42,089 nucleotides of DNA from DATLGB01 sp037724045 (lineage in GTDB: Bacteria; Actinomycetota; Thermoleophilia; Solirubrobacterales; Solirubrobacteraceae), in NCBI GenBank assembly GCA_037724045.1, contig JBBJOW010000031.1:1-42089 (forward strand), written 5' to 3'. Of the stretch, positions 16,860 to 24,973 are shown piece by piece (positions within the stretch are counted from its first letter, which is position 1; the number at the start of each line of letters is the position of its first letter). Position numbers and translations under genes: made by a program. The notes under the pieces were generated by a model. That model was not told the DNA's origin and made no database searches. It was given only the letters and a program-made list of their open reading frames with translations.

Positions 16860-17693
16860 TTATGACAGAGGTCCGACCACTGCCGACGCGCGTCTGGACG
16901 CCAGGTCGATGACGTCCACCGGTCCGGGGCCGTTTCCGATGTCGCGCAGACCGTTGCGGACGGCCTCGGAGGCGATCCGTTTTGCCGCTCTCGCGGCCTC
17001 CAGGGGAGTGAAGCCGAGCGCGAGATGCGCCGCGAGCGCGCTCGAGTGCGTGCATCCTGATCCGTGCGCGGCGCCGTCAGGATGGCGCGGGCCCGGGATG
17101 GGATGGAGCATGATGCCGTCGAAGAGCAGGTCGGTCGCCTCGTCGCGGTGGCCGCCGGTGACGACGACGTTCGCCGGGCCGAGCTGGTGCAGCGCCATGG
17201 CAAGCGCCCCGGGCCCGAGCCCCTGCTCGCTCGTGACCGCAGCCGCGAGGACGCGCGCCTCGGGCACGTTCGGGGTGATGACCGTCGCCCGCGGGAACAG
17301 CAGCTCGACCAGCGCGCGGCGCGCCGGGTCGTCGAGCAGGGCGGCCCCGTTCTCGGCGACCATCACCGGGTCGATCACGATCGGGGTGCCGGGTGCCAGC
17401 AGGTCGAGCGCCTCGCTGACCGCCGCGACGGTCGCCGCCGTGCCGAGCATGCCGATCTTGACGGCGTCGACGCCGATGTCGTCGTGCACGGCGCGGACCT
17501 GCTCGACGATGAACGCCGCGGGAACGGACTGGATGCCGGTGACCGTCAGGGTGTTCTGTGCGGTCAGCGCCGTGATCGCGGTCATGCCGTGGACGCCGCA
17601 CGCCGCGAAGGCCTTCAGGTCCGCCTGGATTCCGGCGCCGCCGCCCGAGTCCGAGCCGGCGATCGAGAGGACGGCGGGGACGGTCGCGGACAT
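16860..17693 (-). CDS. thiD: Hydroxymethylpyrimidine/phosphomethylpyrimidine kinase
   Basis: Ribokinase-fold enzyme that phosphorylates HMP and HMP-P in thiamine pyrophosphate synthesis. The 277-residue protein has the N-terminal substrate motif IAGSDSGGGAGIQADLKAF, the VKIGML segment, the IDPVM segment, and the anion-hole motif GSGCTHSSALAAHLA with C214, diagnostic for this family. The ATG is 12 bases after the glycosyltransferase stop. No TPP riboswitch-like structure fits in that short gap, so regulation must come from upstream in the operon. Other thi genes are not in view. Confidence 0.93.
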   Translation of the reverse strand: MSATVPAVLSIAGSDSGGGAGIQADLKAFAACGVHGMTAITALTAQNTLTVTGIQSVPAAFIVEQVRAVHDDIGVDAVKIGMLGTAATVAAVSEALDLLAPGTPIVIDPVMVAENGAALLDDPARRALVELLFPRATVITPNVPEARVLAAAVTSEQGLGPGALAMALHQLGPANVVVTGGHRDEATDLLFDGIMLHPIPGPRHPDGAAHGSGCTHSSALAAHLALGFTPLEAARAAKRIASEAVRNGLRDIGNGPGPVDVIDLASRRASAVVGPLS

Positions 17694-17705
17694 GGCTCGC
17701 CCAGA

Positions 17706-18647
17706 CTACGACGCGGCGATCAGCTCACCGATGGCCGCGAGGTAGTCGGGACCCGTCCATCGGTGCGAGCGCGCGAAGACCGCGGCGCGCATGCGTTCCC
17801 GCTCGTCGGGGTCGTCGATCAGGCGCGCCAGGGCGGCGCGCAGCGCGTCCGGATCGCCGGGCGCGACCACGACCGCAGTTTCGCCGGGCACGAGGTACTC
17901 CTCGAGCGCCCTGGCGGCGGTGATCACGACCGGCACCCCGGCGTCGGCGGCGTCCATCAGCCGCGCGTGGCCCTGGCTCACGTTGTGCTCCTGCATGACC
18001 ACCGCGAGCACGGACGCGGTCCGCAGGAGCTCGACGTACTCGGGGGCGGGGATCTCGGAGCGCACCTCGGCCCGGCCGTCTGCGTTCAGTCGCCGGACCT
18101 CGTCGAGGTCCTCGGCGGAGCACACGACGGTGAGTGGCCACGTCGTTCCGCGCGCCGCCGCGAACAGCGTCGGCCAGTCGCAGAACGCCCTGCCCGAACA
18201 CAGCACGCGCGGCTCGGCGGGCGACAGCGGAAGCCGGTCGGCGCGCTCGCGGCGCCACGGCCACAGGACGAGCGGGAACCGCTCCGCCTCCAGGCCGTAG
18301 CGGGCCACGCAGGCATCGTGCTCCTCGCTGGTGAGCACCGCGCCCTTCAGCAGCGCACGGCGGATCGCCCAGGTGTCGACGCGTGCCCAGAGCCGGTCGG
18401 CCCGCCGGCCGCCGTCGGGGAAGACGATGAAGTGCAGCGCAATCAGCTTGCGCCGGCGGCCGAGCAGGGCGCGCAGGACAAGCAGCGACCGCCACCCCGG
18501 GCCGGTCCGCACGACCGCGATCGTGTCCGCGCGCACGCTCGCGACGAAGAGGGCGACCCCGCGCAGCGCCCCGCGGGCGCGCGACCGCACCACGTCGGCG
18601 CCGGGGATGAGCCCCCCGTAGGAGACGTCGACGACGGCGCGCGGCAC
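17706..18647 (-). CDS. GT-B type glycosyltransferase
   Basis: A 313-residue glycosyltransferase-like protein. The C-terminal half has the family-4-type pattern: strand RVLCSGRAFCDW, a helix, EYVELLRTASVLAVVM, then HARLMDAADAGVPVVIT and LEEYLVPGETAVVVAPGD, matching the nucleotide-sugar binding region of GT4 enzymes. The N-terminal half is less conserved (acceptor side). No signal peptide or membrane helix is seen. Donor and acceptor are unknown. The GTG start lies 19 bases after dprA. Its presence between dprA and thiD looks like an operon insertion relative to the usual dprA neighbourhood. Confidence 0.75.
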   Translation of the reverse strand: MPRAVVDVSYGGLIPGADVVRSRARGALRGVALFVASVRADTIAVVRTGPGWRSLLVLRALLGRRRKLIALHFIVFPDGGRRADRLWARVDTWAIRRALLKGAVLTSEEHDACVARYGLEAERFPLVLWPWRRERADRLPLSPAEPRVLCSGRAFCDWPTLFAAARGTTWPLTVVCSAEDLDEVRRLNADGRAEVRSEIPAPEYVELLRTASVLAVVMQEHNVSQGHARLMDAADAGVPVVITAARALEEYLVPGETAVVVAPGDPDALRAALARLIDDPDERERMRAAVFARSHRWTGPDYLAAIGELIAAS

Positions 18648-18666
18648 CGCGCGCAGCGTACGGACC

Positions 18667-19776
18667 TCACGCCAGCGAACGGATGTAGCGGCCGCCGAAG
18701 ACGCGGGTCACCAGGCCGCGCTGCTCGAGATCGCCCAGGTCGCGCGCGACCGTCAGGCCGTCCGCCCCGGTGGCGAGCTCGGCGAGCGAGCCCGCGCCAC
18801 CCTCGACGCGTCGCAGGAGCGTCCGCAGGTGTGCGGGAACGTCGGCGGCGACGTGCGCCGGCCGCGCCGCCGGCGGCGGCGGCTCGCCGGCACCGATCAC
18901 CATCGGGGCGTGCACGGCGCCGACACCATGCAGCAGGTCGAGAACGTCCTCGACGCTACGAACGAGCTCGGCGCCGGCCTTGAGCAGCAGGTGCGGGCCG
19001 GCCGACATGCGCGAGGTGATCGGCCCCGGCACCGCGGCGACGAAGCGCCCGAGCTCGGCGGCGAAGTCGGCCGTGATCAGCGAGCCGGACTTCTGGCACC
19101 CCTCGACGACGACGGTGCCCGCCGACAGCGCGGCGATGAGGCGGTTGCGCGCCGGGAACGCCCAGCGCCGCGGCGCATGGCCGGGCGGCAGCTCGCTGAC
19201 GACGCAGCCGCGCTCGGCGATGCGCCGGTGCAGCTGGTGCGAACGGGCGGGATAGGGCCGGTCCGCCCCCGTCGCGAGCACGGCGACGGTCCGGCCCGCC
19301 TCGAGCGCTGCCGCATGGGCGACCGAGTCCACGCCCATGGCCATGCCCGATACGACCGTCACGCCGGCGGCGCCGAGCCCGCGGGCCAGCGCGGCCGCGA
19401 CCTCACGCCCGTAGGCCGTGGGGTTGCGCGCGCCCACGAGCGCCGCCCCGTCCCCGGCCAGCAGTCCCGCATCGCCGGCGCAGTGGATGACCGCAGGCGG
19501 GTCGGGCAGCTCCCGCAGGCCGGCGGGATAGCGCTCCGAGCACCGGCACACCGCGCCGAGCCCCGCGGCCGTCAGGCGGTCCGCCGCGAATGCGGGCGCG
19601 AAGGCCGCGTACTGGCGGCCGACGTCAGGCAGGCCCGCCCACGCCAGCAGCGCGGCGTCCCCGAGCGCCAGCAGCTGCGGCCGCCCGCGCCGCAGACGCC
19701 ACTCCTGCTCGATCCGCCCGGCCAGCCATGCGATCAGCTCCGTGCGCCGCAGGCAGTCCCCGCACGCGTCGATCAT
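18667..19776 (-). CDS. dprA: DNA processing protein DprA/Smf
   Basis: Binds incoming single-stranded DNA and loads RecA during natural transformation. The 369-residue protein has a helical N-terminal segment, the Rossmann-like DprA core (VGARNPTAYGREVAAALA, VVSGMAMGVDSVAHAAAL, WAFPARNRLIAALS, then SGSLITADFAAELGR) and a C-terminal winged-helix-like end. The usual VGSR motif is VGAR here, a small deviation. Its ATG overlaps the comM stop by 4 bases (ATGA), so the two competence-related genes are translationally coupled. Confidence 0.93.
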   Translation of the reverse strand: MIDACGDCLRRTELIAWLAGRIEQEWRLRRGRPQLLALGDAALLAWAGLPDVGRQYAAFAPAFAADRLTAAGLGAVCRCSERYPAGLRELPDPPAVIHCAGDAGLLAGDGAALVGARNPTAYGREVAAALARGLGAAGVTVVSGMAMGVDSVAHAAALEAGRTVAVLATGADRPYPARSHQLHRRIAERGCVVSELPPGHAPRRWAFPARNRLIAALSAGTVVVEGCQKSGSLITADFAAELGRFVAAVPGPITSRMSAGPHLLLKAGAELVRSVEDVLDLLHGVGAVHAPMVIGAGEPPPPAARPAHVAADVPAHLRTLLRRVEGGAGSLAELATGADGLTVARDLGDLEQRGLVTRVFGGRYIRSLA

Positions 19777-21287
19777 GCGGCGACGGCGGTCGGTGACATG
19801 TCCGAGCGCACGGCCAGCGCGGTGTGGATGTGCTCCGAGCCGACCCGCGCGGAGCCGTCCAGGTCGGCGACGGTGCGCGCGACACGCAGCACGCGGTGGT
19901 GCCCGCGGGCGGTGAGGCCCTCGGCGTCGTGGCGTTCGAAGAGCGCGCGCCGGGCCGAGGCGGTGACCGCGGCGAGCTCGCGGAGCATCGCCGGCGTCAT
20001 ATGGGCGTTGCACGTCGCCTGGGTGCCGGCCAGCCGGGCGGTCTGACGCGCACGGGCGGCGACGACGCGCTCGCGGATCGCTGCCGACGACGGGCTGCCC
20101 TGCCCGCGCAGCGCGGCAGCGCTCGGCCGCGGAACGTGGACCGTCAGGTCGATGCGGTCCAGCAGGGGACCCGAGAGCCGGCGCTCGTGCCGCGACCGCT
20201 CTGCGGCCGAGCAGCGGCAGCCGGGATCCCCGAGCCCGCACGGGCACGGGTTCGAAGCCGCGACGAGCATCGCCCGGGTCGGGAAGGTGAGCACGCGCTG
20301 CGCGCGGACGACCACGACCCGGCCGTCCTCGAGCGGCTGGCGCAGCGCCTCGAGCGTGTTGCGGTTGAACTCGCTCAGCTCGTCCAGGAAGAGCACCCCG
20401 CGGTGGGCCAGCGTGATCTCCCCGGGCTTGGGCGTCGCGCCTCCGCCGACCAGCGCCGACGGTGAGACGAGGTGGTGCGGGGCGCGGAACGGGCGCTCGG
20501 CGATCAACCCGCCGCCGGTGTGCAGGCCGGCGATCGAGTGGATCCGGGTGACCTCGACCGCCTCTTCGCGGGTGAGCGGTGGCAGCAGTGTCGGAAGCCG
20601 CCGGGCGAGCATCGTCTTGCCGGTCCCGGGCGGGCCGTGCATGAACAGGTTGTGGCCGCCGGCGGCCGCGATCTCGATCACCCCTATCAGCCCGTCATGG
20701 CCGCGCACGTCCGCTAGGTCGACGGGATCGTCGACAGCCTCCCGCTCGGCCACAGGCGCGGAGGCGATCGGCGGCGCCTCATCACGCAGCACGGCTACCG
20801 CGTGCGCGAGCGATTCGACGCCAAGCGCCTCGATGCCCTCCACCAGCGCACCCTCGGCGGCGCGTGACGCCGGGAGCATCAACCGCCGCAGCCCGGCCCG
20901 ACGCGCGCCCTCCGCGACGGCGAGCGAGCCGCGGACCGGGGAGACGAGGCCGTACATCGACAGCTCGCCGATGAACGCGCAGTCCTCGAGTGCCTCCGAG
21001 GCGATCTGCCCGCTTGCGGCGAGCACCGCGATCGCGAGCGGCAGGTCGAAGTGCGGACCCTCCTTGCGCAGGTAGGCTGGCGCGAGGTTGACGGTGATGC
21101 GCTTCTGCGGGAACTCGAAGCCGGTGTTCTGGATCGCGCCGCGCACGCGCTCGCGCGCCTCGCGCACGGACTTGTCCGCAAGGCCGACGACGTTGAAGGC
21201 GGGCAGGCCGAGCCGTACGTCGGCCTCCACGGTCACCCGCCGGGTCTCCACGCCGTCGATCGCGAAGGAGTGCACGCGGGCCAGCAC
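19773..21287 (-). CDS. comM: ComM/YifB AAA+ ATPase (Mg-chelatase-like)
   Basis: Hexameric helicase that promotes branch migration during natural transformation. The 504-residue length is normal. An N-terminal Lon-protease-like fold (residues 1-165, VGLADKSVREARERV) precedes the AAA+ domain, with Walker A GPPGTGKT (~210), Walker B GVLFLDELSEF and the family segment NPCPCGLGDP with a cysteine cluster. The C-terminal Mg-chelatase-like helical part follows (ARGHHRVLRVARTVADL). The start is GTG. The reading frame begins at the left edge of an imperfect palindrome that separates it from yraN. Confidence 0.93.
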   Translation of the reverse strand: MLARVHSFAIDGVETRRVTVEADVRLGLPAFNVVGLADKSVREARERVRGAIQNTGFEFPQKRITVNLAPAYLRKEGPHFDLPLAIAVLAASGQIASEALEDCAFIGELSMYGLVSPVRGSLAVAEGARRAGLRRLMLPASRAAEGALVEGIEALGVESLAHAVAVLRDEAPPIASAPVAEREAVDDPVDLADVRGHDGLIGVIEIAAAGGHNLFMHGPPGTGKTMLARRLPTLLPPLTREEAVEVTRIHSIAGLHTGGGLIAERPFRAPHHLVSPSALVGGGATPKPGEITLAHRGVLFLDELSEFNRNTLEALRQPLEDGRVVVVRAQRVLTFPTRAMLVAASNPCPCGLGDPGCRCSAAERSRHERRLSGPLLDRIDLTVHVPRPSAAALRGQGSPSSAAIRERVVAARARQTARLAGTQATCNAHMTPAMLRELAAVTASARRALFERHDAEGLTARGHHRVLRVARTVADLDGSARVGSEHIHTALAVRSDMSPTAVAA

Positions 21288-21397
21288 TAGAACTGTCCCG
21301 ATTGAGTAATTCGTGGCCGCTCGAGCCGCTCGAGGGGCCCGAAACGGCTCGCCCCGGCCGACGTCGGGCCTGCCACCGAATCACCGCGGGACACTAG
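21287..21397. repeat. Imperfect palindrome between yraN and comM
   Basis: About 111 bases with CTAG at both ends (21287-21290 and 21394-21397). Left arm segments TGTCCCG (21294-21300) and ATTCGTGGC (21309-21317) are mirrored on the right by GCCACCGAAT (21372-21381) and CGGGACA (21387-21393), with small indels. An inner stem CGAGCCG/CGGCTCG sits at 21322-21349. The right end contains the yraN stop codon and the left end touches the comM start. It may act as an mRNA structure between the two genes or be a decayed palindromic element. Confidence 0.5.
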
Positions 21398-21759
21398 AAA
21401 GCGCCTTCCAGGTGCTCGAGCGAGACGAGGCGGCCGTCGGCGGTGACGACGACGCCGACGGCGTCGAAGCGCAACGCCTCGTAGAACGCGTGCTCGCATT
21501 CGGTCAGCCACGCGGCGCCCATGCGCCGCACCTGCAGCTGCTTGGCGGCGTCGAGCGCGTCGAAGGGGCGGCCCGGCCCGGGCCGGCGCGTCTTGACCTC
21601 GACGAAGACGAGCACGCCACCATCGCGGACGACGAGGTCGAGCTCGCCGAAGCGGGTCCGGTGGCGGCGGGCGAGGACCTCGAAGCCGAGCCGCTCGAGA
21701 TGCAGTGCGGCGAGCTCCTCCCCCCGCCGGCCGAGTGTGTGGCGCGCATCCGTGGTCAC
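21394..21759 (-). CDS. yraN: YraN family (UPF0102) nuclease-like protein
   Basis: A 121-residue protein of the UPF0102/YraN family, a small PD-(D/E)XK-type endonuclease-like fold often found beside rnhB and comM. The motif pattern is present: an N-terminal LGRRGEELAALHL, then GELDLVV (acid) and FVEVKTRR (ExK). Biochemical role is not well defined; links to DNA recombination or repair are inferred from neighbours and fold. The start is GTG. It lies in the conserved rnhB-yraN-comM-dprA order. Confidence 0.9.
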   Translation of the reverse strand: MTTDARHTLGRRGEELAALHLERLGFEVLARRHRTRFGELDLVVRDGGVLVFVEVKTRRPGPGRPFDALDAAKQLQVRRMGAAWLTECEHAFYEALRFDAVGVVVTADGRLVSLEHLEGAF

Positions 21760-21874
21760 GCACCGCAGTCTCGACGGACCGCGGTGACGGATCTAGACGC
21801 AGGTGTTACAGAACTGCGCCGCTAGAGCACCGAGTCGACGCCTGCGGCGGTCGACCGGTACAGGAAACTCTCCT

Positions 21875-21887
21875 GGGCCTTCGGCCC
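21875..21887 (-). terminator. Small GC hairpin just after rnhB
   Basis: GGGCC-TTC-GGCCC lies 1 base beyond the rnhB stop codon, in the 129-base gap before yraN. The stem is only 5 bp and no T-run follows on the minus strand (the next bases are AGGAGAG). It may be a weak terminator or mRNA 3'-end structure. The remainder of the gap shows no other recognisable feature. Confidence 0.3.
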
Positions 21888-21888
21888 C

Positions 21889-22557
21889 CTAGAGCGCCAG
21901 CTGCGAGTACGCCACCGACTGGAACGACAGCCGGTGCAGCGGCGACACGCCGTGCAGCTCGATCGCGGCGCGGTGCTCGGGCGTCGAGTAGCCCACGTGG
22001 GTCTCGAACTCCCACTGCGGATAGCGCTCAGCCGCGCGCTGCATGAAGCGATCGCGCGTGACCTTGGCGATCACCGACGCCGCGGCGATGGCCGCGCTCG
22101 TACGGTCCCCGCCGACCAGCGGGCGCTGATCGAACCCAGTCGGGGGCACGGGGAAGCCGTCGGACAGGCACAGGCAGCCGGGCACCGCCACGCGGCGCAG
22201 GCAGTCGCTCAGCGCGGCCAGGTTCGTGACGTGCAGGCCGCGCGCGTCGATCCCCCGGGAGCAGCGCGAGGTCACCGACACCCGGGTCGCGATGCGCATG
22301 ATGCGCGGGTACATCTCCTCGCGCACCTCGATCGACAGCTGCTTGGAGTCGGTGAGCGCCGACAGCGCGCGGCGGTCGGCGAGGGTCAGCTTCTCGAGAT
22401 CGAAGAGCACGCCCGCCGCGACCAGCGGACCGGCGAGGCAGCCGCGGCCGGCCTCATCGGCGCCGGCGACGAAGCGGACGCCCAGATCGCGGTCGTGGGC
22501 GAACAGGCGCGCGCCCGGTGACCGCTTGCGGCGCCGGGCGCGGCGCGTCTGGACCAG
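21889..22557 (-). CDS. rnhB: Ribonuclease HII
   Basis: Cleaves RNA-DNA junctions and removes ribonucleotides from DNA. The catalytic acids are visible: ADEAGRGCLAGP (D and E), LTDSKQL, CLSDGFPVP and SVIAKVTRDRFM. The protein of about 222 residues suits the family. The start is unclear: no ATG, GTG or TTG lies between the lepB stop and the conserved core. I placed it at a CTG (22557), which leaves only 4 bases after lepB. An in-frame ATG at 22626 would overlap lepB by 65 bases and add 23 residues. Confidence 0.88.
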   Translation of the reverse strand: MVQTRRARRRKRSPGARLFAHDRDLGVRFVAGADEAGRGCLAGPLVAAGVLFDLEKLTLADRRALSALTDSKQLSIEVREEMYPRIMRIATRVSVTSRCSRGIDARGLHVTNLAALSDCLRRVAVPGCLCLSDGFPVPPTGFDQRPLVGGDRTSAAIAAASVIAKVTRDRFMQRAAERYPQWEFETHVGYSTPEHRAAIELHGVSPLHRLSFQSVAYSQLAL

Positions 22558-22561
22558 GGCG

Positions 22562-23173
22562 CTAGAGGAGACCGATGCGTCCGGGAGGCCAGTAGGTGGC
22601 GAAGGCGCCGCCGATGATCCAGTCATCAGGCACGGGGCCCCAGAAGCGGCTGTCGTCGGAGGAGCCACGGTTGTCGCCCATCATGAAGTACTCCCCGGCG
22701 GGAATCGTGACCTCACGCGGGAAGTTGCAGCCCCCGCCCGGCTCGCACGGTTCGATGAACGGCTCCTCGGTCACTTCGCCGTTGAGGTACACACGGCCTC
22801 CGATGACCTTCAGGCGATCGCCGGGCCCGGCCACGACGCGCTTGATGAAGTTGACGTCGTCCTTGCGCGGCACCGCGCTCGGGCAGACCGACTCGGGCGG
22901 GTGCACGACGCCGCAGCGAGCGGCCTCGGCGCCCTGGGGCGGGTGAAACACCACGACGTCGCCGATGGCGGGCTTGGAGAACGAGTGCCCGATGCGGTTG
23001 ACGAGCACGCGCTGGCCGATCTCGAGCGTCGGCACCATCGACGCGCTCGGGATCCGGTAGGGCTTGACGAAGAACTTCTGGATGCCGAGCGCGAGGCCGA
23101 GCGCAACGGCGACGATGAGGACGAGCTCGAGCAGGGACCCGGCAGTGGACTGGGGCTTCTTGACCACCGGCAC
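22562..23173 (-). CDS. lepB: Signal peptidase I
   Basis: Membrane serine protease that removes signal peptides from exported proteins. The 203-residue protein has one N-terminal transmembrane helix (about 12-31). The catalytic dyad is S45 in IPSASMVPT and K111 in FIKRVVAGPGD, and box E MGDNRGSSDDSRFWGPV follows. Two cysteine pairs in the insert (RCGVVHPPESVC and CEPGGGC) may form external disulphides. The start is GTG, 18 bases after the rplS stop, in the standard rplS-lepB-rnhB order. Confidence 0.95.
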   Translation of the reverse strand: MPVVKKPQSTAGSLLELVLIVAVALGLALGIQKFFVKPYRIPSASMVPTLEIGQRVLVNRIGHSFSKPAIGDVVVFHPPQGAEAARCGVVHPPESVCPSAVPRKDDVNFIKRVVAGPGDRLKVIGGRVYLNGEVTEEPFIEPCEPGGGCNFPREVTIPAGEYFMMGDNRGSSDDSRFWGPVPDDWIIGGAFATYWPPGRIGLL

Positions 23174-23191
23174 AGCGGGGCTCCGGGGGGC

Positions 23192-23734
23192 CTAGGCCTT
23201 GTCGGCTTCGGCTTCGGCGTCGGCGGCGGCGGCGGGTGCCGGCGCCTCCTCGGCGGGAGCCTCGACATCGACCGGCGCCGGCTCGGCGGCGGCCTCCTCG
23301 ACCATCTCCGGCTCATCGGCCGTGTGGCCCTCGGCGTCCGTCGCCTCGATCTCGGAGAGCAGCCCGCCCTCGACGACCTCCTCGGGCCCGACGTACCGGC
23401 GCTCGCGCACACGGGCCGACTTGCCGACGCGGCCACGCAGGTAGTAGAGCTTGGCGCGGCGCACGTCACCGCGGGCGGCGACCTCGATCTTCTCGATCTT
23501 CGGCGAGTGCACCGGGAACGTGCGTTCCACGCCGACGCCGAAGGACTGCTTGCGCACGGTGAAGGTCTCGCGCACGCCCTCGCCCTGCCGCTTGATGACG
23601 ACGCCCTCGAAGACCTGGGTGCGCCGGCGGGTGCCCTCGACGACCTGGAAGTGCACGCGGACGCGGTCACCGGCCTGGAACCTGGGGACGCGCCGCAGCT
23701 GTTGGCGCTCGAGGCTTTCGATCACGGTGGACAT
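23192..23734 (-). CDS. rplS: 50S ribosomal protein L19 with acidic C-terminal extension
   Basis: L19 sits at the 30S-50S interface. The canonical core spans residues 1-113 (FQAGDRVRVHFQVVEG, GVGVERTFPVHSPKIEKIEV, RRAKLYYLRGRVGK). The protein then continues for 67 residues, rich in Ala, Glu and Pro, with 21 acidic residues and a single lysine. The family norm is about 115 residues. The ATG at 23734 is 11 bases downstream of a strong hairpin plus TTTT (on the coding strand), and no clear Shine-Dalgarno sequence lies between them. Confidence 0.93.
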   Translation of the reverse strand: MSTVIESLERQQLRRVPRFQAGDRVRVHFQVVEGTRRRTQVFEGVVIKRQGEGVRETFTVRKQSFGVGVERTFPVHSPKIEKIEVAARGDVRRAKLYYLRGRVGKSARVRERRYVGPEEVVEGGLLSEIEATDAEGHTADEPEMVEEAAAEPAPVDVEAPAEEAPAPAAAADAEAEADKA

Positions 23735-23745
23735 AGGCGAGAAAA

Positions 23746-23769
23746 CACCCGCTCCGGAGGGAGCGGGTG
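23746..23769 (-). terminator. Terminator or attenuator-like hairpin in the rplS leader
   Basis: A perfect 10-bp GC-rich stem, CACCCGCTCC/GGAGCGGGTG, with a 4-base loop. On the minus strand it is followed at once by TTTTC, the shape of an intrinsic terminator. It lies between the trmD stop (23782) and the rplS ATG (23734), only 11 bases from that ATG. It could end the upstream transcript, attenuate rplS, or bind a regulator such as L19; L19 leader elements are known in Firmicutes, but similarity was not tested. The 3' arm contains GGAG, the only Shine-Dalgarno-like sequence nearby. Confidence 0.65.
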
Positions 23770-23781
23770 CGACCGGCCACT

Positions 23782-24462
23782 CTAGCGGCCGCCTTCGCCC
23801 CGTTTGCGACTCTGCTCGCGTCGCCACTGCGCCACGCGCGCGTGGTGGCCGCTGAGCAGGACCTCGGGCACCTCCCACCCGCGGTACTCCGCCGGCCGGG
23901 TGTAGTGCGGGTACTCGGGTTGACCTTCCAGAGCGGCGCTGAAGGACTCCTCGTGCGCGGAAGCGGCGTCGCCGAGCGCTCCCGGGAGCTTGCGCAAGAC
24001 TGCGTCGAGCACCACCATGGCGGCGAGCTCGCCCCCGGCCAGCACGTAGCGCCCGATCGACACCTGATCGGTGCAGAAGCGCTCCAGGATGCGCTCGTCG
24101 AAGCCCTCGTAGCGGCCGCACAACAGCGTCAGCGCGGGCGCCGCGGCAAGCTCGACCACCAACTCCTCGTCGAGGACCCGGCCGCCGGGCGTGAGCGCGA
24201 CAACCCTGCGCTGCTGCCCCACGGCCACGGAGTCCACGCCGTAGCGCGCCTGCAGCGCCCAGTCGACGACATCGACCCGCAGCACCATGCCGGCCCCGCC
24301 GCCGAACGGCGTGTCGTCCACCGAGCGCCCCGCCAGCGTCGTCGAATCCCGGTAGTCGACCGCCTCGACCGAAGACCCGAGCGTGAGCGCGTTGCGCACA
24401 TGGCGCTGGCCGAGAAACCAGTCGAACCAGTTCGGGAACAGGGTGAAGACGTCAGCTTGCAC
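23782..24462 (-). CDS. trmD: tRNA (guanine-N1)-methyltransferase TrmD
   Basis: SPOUT-class enzyme that methylates G37 of tRNAs to prevent frameshifting. The 226-residue protein starts at GTG with VQADVFTLFPNWFDWFLGQ, close to the family start. Knot-forming motifs are present: LLCGRYEGFDERI, SIGRYVLAGGELAAM and, near the end, LSGHHARVAQWRREQ. The start overlaps the rimM stop by 11 bases, so the two are coupled. SIGRYVLAGGE differs slightly from the usual IGDYVLTGGE: the acidic residue is replaced by arginine. Confidence 0.95.
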   Translation of the reverse strand: MQADVFTLFPNWFDWFLGQRHVRNALTLGSSVEAVDYRDSTTLAGRSVDDTPFGGGAGMVLRVDVVDWALQARYGVDSVAVGQQRRVVALTPGGRVLDEELVVELAAAPALTLLCGRYEGFDERILERFCTDQVSIGRYVLAGGELAAMVVLDAVLRKLPGALGDAASAHEESFSAALEGQPEYPHYTRPAEYRGWEVPEVLLSGHHARVAQWRREQSRKRGEGGR

Positions 24463-24973
24463 CCAGGAACTCCAGATCGACGTCGATCCGCCCGCGCTCG
24501 AGGTCGATGTCGCGCACGGCATCCGAGACCAGCGGGATCAGAAGGGTTTCGCCCTCCGACCCTCTCAAGTTCAGGTCTACGGTCGACGTCACCCCCACCT
24601 CGAGCAGCTCGCACGAGGGGTACGCCCGCACGCGCTCGACCACGCCGACGGACCGCTCACCGTCGAAGACCGCCAGCCCGACGAGATCTTCCGCGAGGTA
24701 CTCGCCCGCCTCGACGGTGACCCCGGCACGCAGCGCTTCCCCGCGCAGCGCCTCGGCACTCTCCCGGGTGTCGACTCCCTCGAGCCGGACGATCGGCTTG
24801 GCCGCCGTCCCCGCGAGACGGACGATGACACCGAGCGAGGTTTCCAGACCGACGGCGAGCACGCCCGGCTCGGGTCGGGCGACGTAGAAGGAACCGTCGA
24901 GCCCGTGGGGGCGCCCGACCCGGCCGGCCTCGGCCAGCCCGTCGGCCCCCGGCTCAGTCGACGATGTCGACAA
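24452..24973 (-). CDS. rimM: Ribosome maturation factor RimM
   Basis: Assists assembly of the 30S head with S19. The N-terminal RimM domain begins at AGRVGRPHGLDGSFYV and continues through KPIVRLEGVDTRESAEAL; a PRC-barrel domain follows (AEDLVGLAVFDGERSVGVV, then ETLLIPLVSDAVRDIDLERGRIDVDL). A TTG start at 24973 gives 173 residues, the usual length, and overlaps khpA by 20 bases. A start further in is possible because the first ~12 residues (STSSTEPGADG) are not conserved in character. Confidence 0.9.
   Translation of the reverse strand: MSTSSTEPGADGLAEAGRVGRPHGLDGSFYVARPEPGVLAVGLETSLGVIVRLAGTAAKPIVRLEGVDTRESAEALRGEALRAGVTVEAGEYLAEDLVGLAVFDGERSVGVVERVRAYPSCELLEVGVTSTVDLNLRGSEGETLLIPLVSDAVRDIDLERGRIDVDLEFLGAS

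Noticed and set aside
17694..17705. TPP riboswitch before thiD
   Set aside because: Only 12 bases separate it from the upstream gene, too short for the aptamer.
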